A DNA stretch of 9,509 bases, from NCBI GenBank assembly GCA_041736915.1, contig JBGSST010000260.1:1-9509 (forward strand), given 5' to 3'. This DNA is from JBGSST01 sp041736915 (GTDB taxonomy: Bacteria; Bdellovibrionota; FAC87; UBA2466). The stretch's first letter is position 1. Each line of letters starts with the position of its first letter. Position numbers and translations under genes: made by a program. Below the pieces are notes generated by a model. The model had not been told where the DNA came from. It did no database searches and was given only the letters and a program-made list of their open reading frames with translations. Below, piece after piece: positions 6,390 through 9,509 of this stretch.

Positions 6390-7566
6390 TAAAAGCCGGG
6401 TTGAACTCGCCGGATTTCAGGCACAGCACCTTCGACTCGTAAGCCACCAGAACACGTTTTGATTTTTCGGCGCGGGCCAAGTCTGATTCCCCCAGTTCCT
6501 TACCCAATAGTAAATGGTCCTTTTGAAAGAACGGTACGCCAGGGAACGTGCGTTTGAACCGCGACGCCTTCACGAGGCGGTACTCGTGATAATGCGGCAC
6601 GGGCAAAATAATTTTTAGTGCGTGAAGGCGATGGGCGGCGATCAGCATCGAGATGCCCATCGTCACTTTGCGGGGCTTTCCTTCGGGGCTAGTGAACGCT
6701 AGCTCCTGAGTCGTCGATACGGAGGTTACCGCTTCGAGATCGTGGGTGGCTACGCTCCACCCAGGCGGAAAAAAAGCATCGGTGCGCTGGCCGGCGAAGT
6801 AGCCCGTTGGGAATACACTCTGAAAGCCCGCCACCGGTTGCCGCAAGCTCTTCGTCACCGAGAAACTTTGGGCCGGGGCTTTCGCCCACGCGGCCGAGTC
6901 ACCGGCGAAGGCCCAAAGATCGCGGCCGTATCCCACCTTGAAGGAAAGTCGTGAACGTTTGGGGGACACTAACAGACGGATCGACTCGCCTTCCTGTCCG
7001 GGCACCTTACGTGGGCCGGTCCAACGTTCGTTCGTCGCGGGATCCAAGAACTCGGCGCGGTCGAGCAGAAACGCCGTACGCTGCTCAAATACATCTTGCA
7101 GATAGCGCTCGTCGGGCAGCGTAAGCGGGATACCGTCGCCGGCCAGGCCGCACGGATTCAAAGTGTCCACTGGCACATTGACCGGGTACTGTTCGTAAAT
7201 TGCGACCCGTAAAAAACCCATCTTCCATTTCGCGAGATCTTTCTGCCACGTCTCGAGCTCCGACGGGATCTGAATCGCGGGCACCTTGGCGGGCGGCACG
7301 GCCGAGAGCAGTTCATCCGAAAGCGTGGGACGTTTCAACACGACGTCGACCGTGGAGGAGAAGTAGTGCGATTCGTGCCGGGTTACGTTCTGCCCGTCCG
7401 TCACTTTGAGATCCCGAATGAAGTTGCCGACCCCTTGGGTGAGCGACGAGAAGTTCAGCCCCCCCTCATTCGTATCTACTTTGACCTCTATTCTCCGGGC
7501 CGGGCTCTGCTGAGCCTGGCCGGTCACCACGAACGAAACGAGAAGGAGACAGAAGAATGAGCGCAT
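6376..7566 (-). CDS. Secreted protein of unknown function, 396 aa
   Basis: I do not recognise this protein. It has a clear Sec signal peptide (1-18, MRSFFCLLLVSFVVTGQA, cut before QQSP) and no later membrane segment or lipobox, so it is probably periplasmic, outer-membrane-associated or secreted. The mature part is mixed alpha/beta with many aromatic residues. Visible landmarks are DTLNPCGLAGDGIPLTLPDE (about 160-180), KVGYGRDLWAFAGDS and ILPVPHYHEYRLVKASRF near the C-terminus. There are only a few cysteines. The frame extends upstream to 7683, but the ATG at 7566 is preferred because it starts the signal peptide and has GAGG 6 nt before it. It is transcribed divergently from the repeat-protein row across a 147-bp gap, which suggests, without proving, a shared process. 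Its stop overlaps the glycosyltransferase gene by 14 bp. Confidence 0.85.
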   Translation of the reverse strand: MRSFFCLLLVSFVVTGQAQQSPARRIEVKVDTNEGGLNFSSLTQGVGNFIRDLKVTDGQNVTRHESHYFSSTVDVVLKRPTLSDELLSAVPPAKVPAIQIPSELETWQKDLAKWKMGFLRVAIYEQYPVNVPVDTLNPCGLAGDGIPLTLPDERYLQDVFEQRTAFLLDRAEFLDPATNERWTGPRKVPGQEGESIRLLVSPKRSRLSFKVGYGRDLWAFAGDSAAWAKAPAQSFSVTKSLRQPVAGFQSVFPTGYFAGQRTDAFFPPGWSVATHDLEAVTSVSTTQELAFTSPEGKPRKVTMGISMLIAAHRLHALKIILPVPHYHEYRLVKASRFKRTFPGVPFFQKDHLLLGKELGESDLARAEKSKRVLVAYESKVLCLKSGEFNPAFTKLP

Positions 7567-7650
7567 CGGGATCCTCGGTTTGCATTTTCCCGTCGTGTCG
7601 CAGTTTCCGCCCGGCAATGTCAAACCGCTCCCGCTTCGCGCGGAACCGAA

Positions 7651-7679
7651 TTGCCCCTCTGCCCGGCGCTCTGCATAAC
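7651..7679 (+). promoter_or_regulatory. Probable sigma70-type promoter of the repeat-protein row
   Basis: TTGCCC (7651-7656, four of six consensus bases) and CATAAC (7674-7679, four of six) are separated by exactly 17 nt. Initiation would fall near 7686 and leave a leader of about 28 nt that contains the strong ribosome site. The spacing is ideal but the hexamers are only moderate, so regulation by an activator or an alternative sigma factor remains possible. Confidence 0.45.
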
Positions 7680-7689
7680 GCATTGCGTT
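7677..7689. promoter_or_regulatory. Palindrome overlapping the -10 box and start site (operator-like)
   Basis: AACGC-ATT-GCGTT is a 5-bp inverted repeat around three bases. It begins inside the proposed -10 box and spans the expected transcription start near 7686. That is a usual place for a repressor site. In the RNA it could also form a small hairpin before the ribosome site. It is short enough to be chance. Confidence 0.3.
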
Positions 7690-7702
7690 CCCATCAATTC
7701 AC

Positions 7703-7710
7703 AAGGAGTG
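7703..7710 (+). promoter_or_regulatory. Strong Shine-Dalgarno site deciding the start at 7714
   Basis: AAGGAGTG lies three bases before the ATG at 7714, with the AGGAG core 4-5 nt away. It is the best ribosome site in the window. It selects this ATG over the upstream in-frame ATG at 7651 and predicts high translation of the first gene of the row. Confidence 0.75.
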
Positions 7711-7713
7711 ATC

Positions 7714-8664
7714 ATGTTTCGTTTGTTGGCCATCGTATCTATTTCGGCGAGCTTCTCCGCTTTCGCGGCGGACAAGGTCGTCACCCTAAAGGGCTTGCCG
7801 TCGGGCGAAGCCTCGCATGGCATCCGCGTCGGCGGCTGTCAGCCTTCTTCGGTGGAGGCGGATGGCGAAACGCTTTCGCTAGTGGACGGCACATTCACCT
7901 CTCCCCGGAAAATTTCGGGCGACGCCACGGTTTCCGTGCGCACGGCGGCCGAGTGCGAGAACGAGCTCGTTTTAAATGAGCTCAAGTCCGACAGCGCGAA
8001 CCAGGACGAAGACCAGCTGCCGCCGGAAGCTCCGGCCCCGGAGCCGGCCGCCGCCACCAACTCCGAAGGGGCTCCGCTCCGATCGCAGGCCATCCGTCAG
8101 GGGGCGTCGATCTCGGTGCCGGGCCGCTTTCTGCAAAACTCACGTAACGCGACGGTGGACACCGCCGTGCAAGCATCGGGCAACATCCGCCGCCGTGACC
8201 GCGTAAGCAACAACGTGGGCACGAATGTGAACCTCGAACGCCGGGGTGGCACGGTAATCCGCCGCAACAACATCATCGAGTCGGACAACGACACGGTTCG
8301 CACCCGATCGACGAAAGCCGGCCAAAGTCAGAATGACAGCACGCCGGCCTTTGCCGGTCACTCGCACATCAACAGCAACAACAAGCTGGCAACATCGGGC
8401 ATCGTCGACTTCGGCAATCAGGATACGGAAACTGAGGTCGTGGGCAACATTGGTGGCCGCGTGAACATCATCGACGAGGTGAACAATCTGGTCGACGAGC
8501 GCAGTGAGCTTCGCGCGGCTCCGCAGCCGAAAGAGGTCACGCACGTTCACAACCACAACACGACGGTCAACCCGACCACCGTGGTCCGGCAACCCCAGTA
8601 CGTCATCGGGTACTACTACGATTCGTACGGTCGCCTGTGGTACGGCCCGCATTACCGTTACTAG
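7714..8664 (+). CDS. Exported repeat protein A (two N-x8-NN[IV]G repeats), unknown function
   Basis: I do not recognise this 316-residue protein. A Sec signal peptide (1-19, cut after AFAA or FAA) is followed by a small region with two cysteines (C42, C81) and a Pro/Ala/Glu-rich linker (about 103-114). An Asn/Arg-rich repeat region (about 140-265) comes next, and then a His/Asn stretch (THVHNHNTTVNPTT). The C-terminus is aromatic (GYYYDSYGRLWYGPHYRY). Two copies of a repeat are visible, SGNIRRRDRVSNNVGTNVNL (155-174) and FGNQDTETEVVGNIGGRVNI (233-252). Both have N, eight residues, N/G, N, V/I, G. The next protein has the same repeat twice. The composition (many N, T, S, V; almost no C) suggests a beta-rich extracellular or envelope structure. 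The start is set by AAGGAGTG. The gene ends with TAG TAA TAG in frame, then a hairpin. It heads a three-gene row. Confidence 0.85.
   Translation: MFRLLAIVSISASFSAFAADKVVTLKGLPSGEASHGIRVGGCQPSSVEADGETLSLVDGTFTSPRKISGDATVSVRTAAECENELVLNELKSDSANQDEDQLPPEAPAPEPAAATNSEGAPLRSQAIRQGASISVPGRFLQNSRNATVDTAVQASGNIRRRDRVSNNVGTNVNLERRGGTVIRRNNIIESDNDTVRTRSTKAGQSQNDSTPAFAGHSHINSNNKLATSGIVDFGNQDTETEVVGNIGGRVNIIDEVNNLVDERSELRAAPQPKEVTHVHNHNTTVNPTTVVRQPQYVIGYYYDSYGRLWYGPHYRY
8179..8235 (+). repeat. Protein-level repeat copy 1 (protein A, residues 156-174)
   Basis: Residues GNIRRRDRVSNNVGTNVNL. N157 and N167 fall at the same spacing as in the other three copies, and the VGTxVxL core ends the unit. Similarity is at protein level; the codons differ from the other copies. 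Confidence 0.6.
8413..8469 (+). repeat. Protein-level repeat copy 2 (protein A, residues 234-252)
   Basis: Residues GNQDTETEVVGNIGGRVNI. N235 and N245 hold the ten-residue spacing, and IGGRVNI replaces VGTNVNL. It lies 78 residues after copy 1, so the two are separated by a divergent Asn/Ser-rich stretch rather than packed in tandem. Confidence 0.6.
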
Positions 8665-8673
8665 TAATAGTCT

Positions 8674-8700
8674 CCGGGGCGGGGACGTTCTCCGCCCCGG
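8674..8700 (+). other. GC-rich intergenic hairpin between repeat-protein genes A and B
   Basis: CCGGGGCGG (8674-8682) pairs perfectly with CCGCCCCGG (8692-8700). Three inner pairs including one G-U (GGA with TCT) can extend the stem to 12 bp with a CGT loop. No T-run follows, so it is not a standard Rho-independent terminator. It may be an inefficient terminator, an mRNA-stabilising 3' end for the first gene, or a processing site. It starts 10 nt after the first gene's stop codon and ends 17 nt before the next ATG. Confidence 0.65.
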
Positions 8701-8717
8701 GTTCAGAATGCCAGAGT

Positions 8718-9410
8718 ATGAAATCTTTCTCTTTCTTTCCGTTTATTTTCTTGGCCCTTTTCGTTTCCGTGGTCGGCCGTGCCGATGTTTTTGTCGGGAC
8801 GGCGGAGCAAGCGAACGAGTTGCTGCAGCTGAATGGGCTGACCCAGAAGTATGCTACGCGGATTCGGATTCCCTACGAGGAGATCCGGCGCCGTTTCGAG
8901 GAGATGGTGAATCACGGTGAGAACTTTGCTTCCGTCTCTCTGGATCCAGACAATCAGAGCGATCGCCTCATCTTGAACCGCACGGGTAATGCGCTGAAGG
9001 TTAACGCCATCGTGAACAATATCGGCACCCGGATCGACATCAAGCACGACATCTCGTTCATCCTCGACCGCCACCGCGATGGTAAAGAGGGCTCGGGTAG
9101 TCTCGTTATCGATCGCAGCTTCAACCAGCTGGCCATCTACGTCATCGCCGGAAATGTGGGCACGGTTATTCGCATCGATCATCGCGTACAAAACACGGTG
9201 CTTAGCCGCGGCGCCGGTCGTCCGGCCACGCCGGTTACCGCGGGGGGCTTAGCGCAGTCTGGTCAGCGGTACGCGGTCACGCCCGGCACCAAGTTACAGT
9301 TTCCCAACGGCTACCAGTGGTGGGACGCCGAAGCCAGGGCCTGGGAAAGGGTTACCCCCCTTCCCGTAAATGTGGAATTTCACCGCAACGGATGGGTGTA
9401 TGCGAACTAA
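8718..9410 (+). CDS. Exported repeat protein B (two tandem 45-residue-period repeats), unknown function
   Basis: I do not recognise this 230-residue protein. A signal peptide (1-22, cut after GRA) precedes an alpha-helical stretch (about 27-67, EQANELLQLNG to RRRFEEMVNHG). A beta-rich middle (about 82-164) follows, built from two units that align without gaps at an offset of 45 residues. LILNRTGNALKV (84-95) pairs with LVIDRSFNQLAI (129-140), and VNNIGTRIDIKHDI (99-112) with AGNVGTVIRIDHRV (144-157). The C-terminal part (about 185-230) is aromatic (NGYQWWDAEARAWERV). The repeat core is shared with protein A upstream. The ATG at 8718 is chosen for the signal peptide. The ribosome site is poor (CAGAG), so translation may be much lower than for protein A. 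The 3' end overlaps the next signal-peptide gene by 11 bp. An envelope or extracellular role is inferred. Confidence 0.85.
   Translation: MKSFSFFPFIFLALFVSVVGRADVFVGTAEQANELLQLNGLTQKYATRIRIPYEEIRRRFEEMVNHGENFASVSLDPDNQSDRLILNRTGNALKVNAIVNNIGTRIDIKHDISFILDRHRDGKEGSGSLVIDRSFNQLAIYVIAGNVGTVIRIDHRVQNTVLSRGAGRPATPVTAGGLAQSGQRYAVTPGTKLQFPNGYQWWDAEARAWERVTPLPVNVEFHRNGWVYAN
8985..9041 (+). repeat. Protein-level repeat copy 3 (protein B, residues 90-108)
   Basis: Residues GNALKVNAIVNNIGTRIDI. N91 and N101 are at the common spacing, followed by IGTRIDI. The similarity to copy 4 extends on both sides, from residue 84 to about 112. Confidence 0.6.
9120..9176 (+). repeat. Protein-level repeat copy 4 (protein B, residues 135-153)
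   Basis: Residues FNQLAIYVIAGNVGTVIRI. N136 and N146 keep the spacing and VGTVIRI ends the unit. Here the leading G of the other copies is F. Confidence 0.6.
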
Positions 9411-9509
9411 GTTACTCTTCGGACTTTTTCTGGCCGCCACTGCTTTCGCGCAAGATAGCGCGACCTTCGAAAGAAAGACCGCCGCCCAAGCCGGCGGCGC
9501 CAAGGTAGC
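9400..9509 (+). CDS. Third exported protein of the row, N-terminus only (cut by window end)
   Basis: An ATG at 9400, 11 bp inside the end of the preceding gene, opens a frame that runs without a stop to the window end. Its first residues, MRTKLLFGLFLAATAFA, form a textbook signal peptide (two basic residues, hydrophobic core, AFA cleavage site before QDSA). The visible mature part, QDSATFERKTAAQAGGAKV, is too short to assign. The overlap with the upstream gene suggests translational coupling and one operon. GGATG 7 nt or so upstream is only a weak ribosome site. The call rests on the signal peptide and the overlap. Confidence 0.7.
   Translation, partial: MRTKLLFGLFLAATAFAQDSATFERKTAAQAGGAKV

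Larger units (their letters stand above)
7567..7713. promoter_or_regulatory. Divergent intergenic region between the secreted orphan and the repeat-protein row
   Basis: This 147-bp gap serves two divergent genes. Toward the left, GAGG (7576 to 7573) is the ribosome site of the orphan gene. A perfect minus-strand TTGACA (7623 to 7618) is present, but no matching -10 box lies 15-19 nt after it. Toward the right lie a plausible promoter and a palindrome (separate entries). No RNA gene or riboswitch fold is evident. Confidence 0.5.

Noticed and set aside
7618..7623. Perfect minus-strand TTGACA as promoter for the 6376-7566 gene
   Set aside because: No acceptable -10 hexamer lies 15-19 nt downstream, so it is noted only within the intergenic description and not called as a promoter.
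8140..8652. Minus-strand open frame of 170 codons antisense to repeat protein A
   Set aside because: Its Val/Arg/Asp-rich product reflects reversed Asn/Thr/Val codons. It has no recognisable domain, and the sense frame has a signal peptide and strong ribosome site.
8179..9176. Curli (CsgA/CsgB) repeats as the identity of the repeat proteins
   Set aside because: The Q-x-G-x2-N and trailing Q positions of curlin repeats are absent, and the spacing between conserved Asn residues differs.
9481..9498. GCCGCC/GGCGGC inverted repeat near the window end
   Set aside because: It falls inside the coding frame starting at 9400 and encodes an Ala/Gly stretch; GC-rich codons explain it.

Overview
The window looks like chromosomal DNA from a GC-rich Gram-negative bacterium. 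It is densely packed with genes and has no tRNA, rRNA, insertion sequence, phage or CRISPR signal. It carries a MiaE-type tRNA hydroxylase, a PilZ protein and many proteins with classical Sec signal peptides. That mix would fit a proteobacterium or a Bdellovibrionota-like lineage, but no marker here fixes the taxon, so this is only an impression.

Layout, left to right. A PilZ-domain protein (6-764, minus) lies just downstream of a long secreted protein of unknown function (810-2501, minus, GTG start). A DMT/EamA transporter (2595-3521, plus) runs tail to tail into a secreted papain-like cysteine peptidase (3435-4577, minus), and the two share 87 bp. A 43-bp divergent gap follows. It holds a perfect TATAAT placed so that the peptidase mRNA would be leaderless. 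On its other side is miaE (4621-5211, plus), whose TAA overlaps the ATG of a family-2 glycosyltransferase (5211-6389, plus). The glycosyltransferase overlaps the end of a secreted orphan protein (6376-7566, minus) by 14 bp. From a 147-bp divergent intergenic region, a row of three genes for exported proteins starts on the plus strand: 7714-8664, 8718-9410, and 9400 to the window end (cut).

The most interesting part is that right-hand row. The first two proteins share a repeat not named by any family I recognise: N, eight residues, N/G, N, I/V, G, T/G, x, V/I, x, I/L. It occurs twice in each protein. In the second protein the two copies align without gaps at a 45-residue period and look like beta-strand/turn repeats. 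The first gene has a strong ribosome binding site, a plausible promoter with an overlapping palindrome, three consecutive in-frame stop codons, and then a GC-rich hairpin before the second gene. This layout would suit unequal expression of two related extracellular or envelope proteins. That functional reading is inference.

Other points worth a check are a GLEFR...HIH...FELR pattern, resembling amidoligase/glutamate-cysteine ligase folds, in the otherwise unknown secreted 563-residue protein, and the leaderless-promoter geometry of the peptidase gene. Most intergenic gaps are under 100 bp. The only stretch above that is 7567-7713, which is described in the features.
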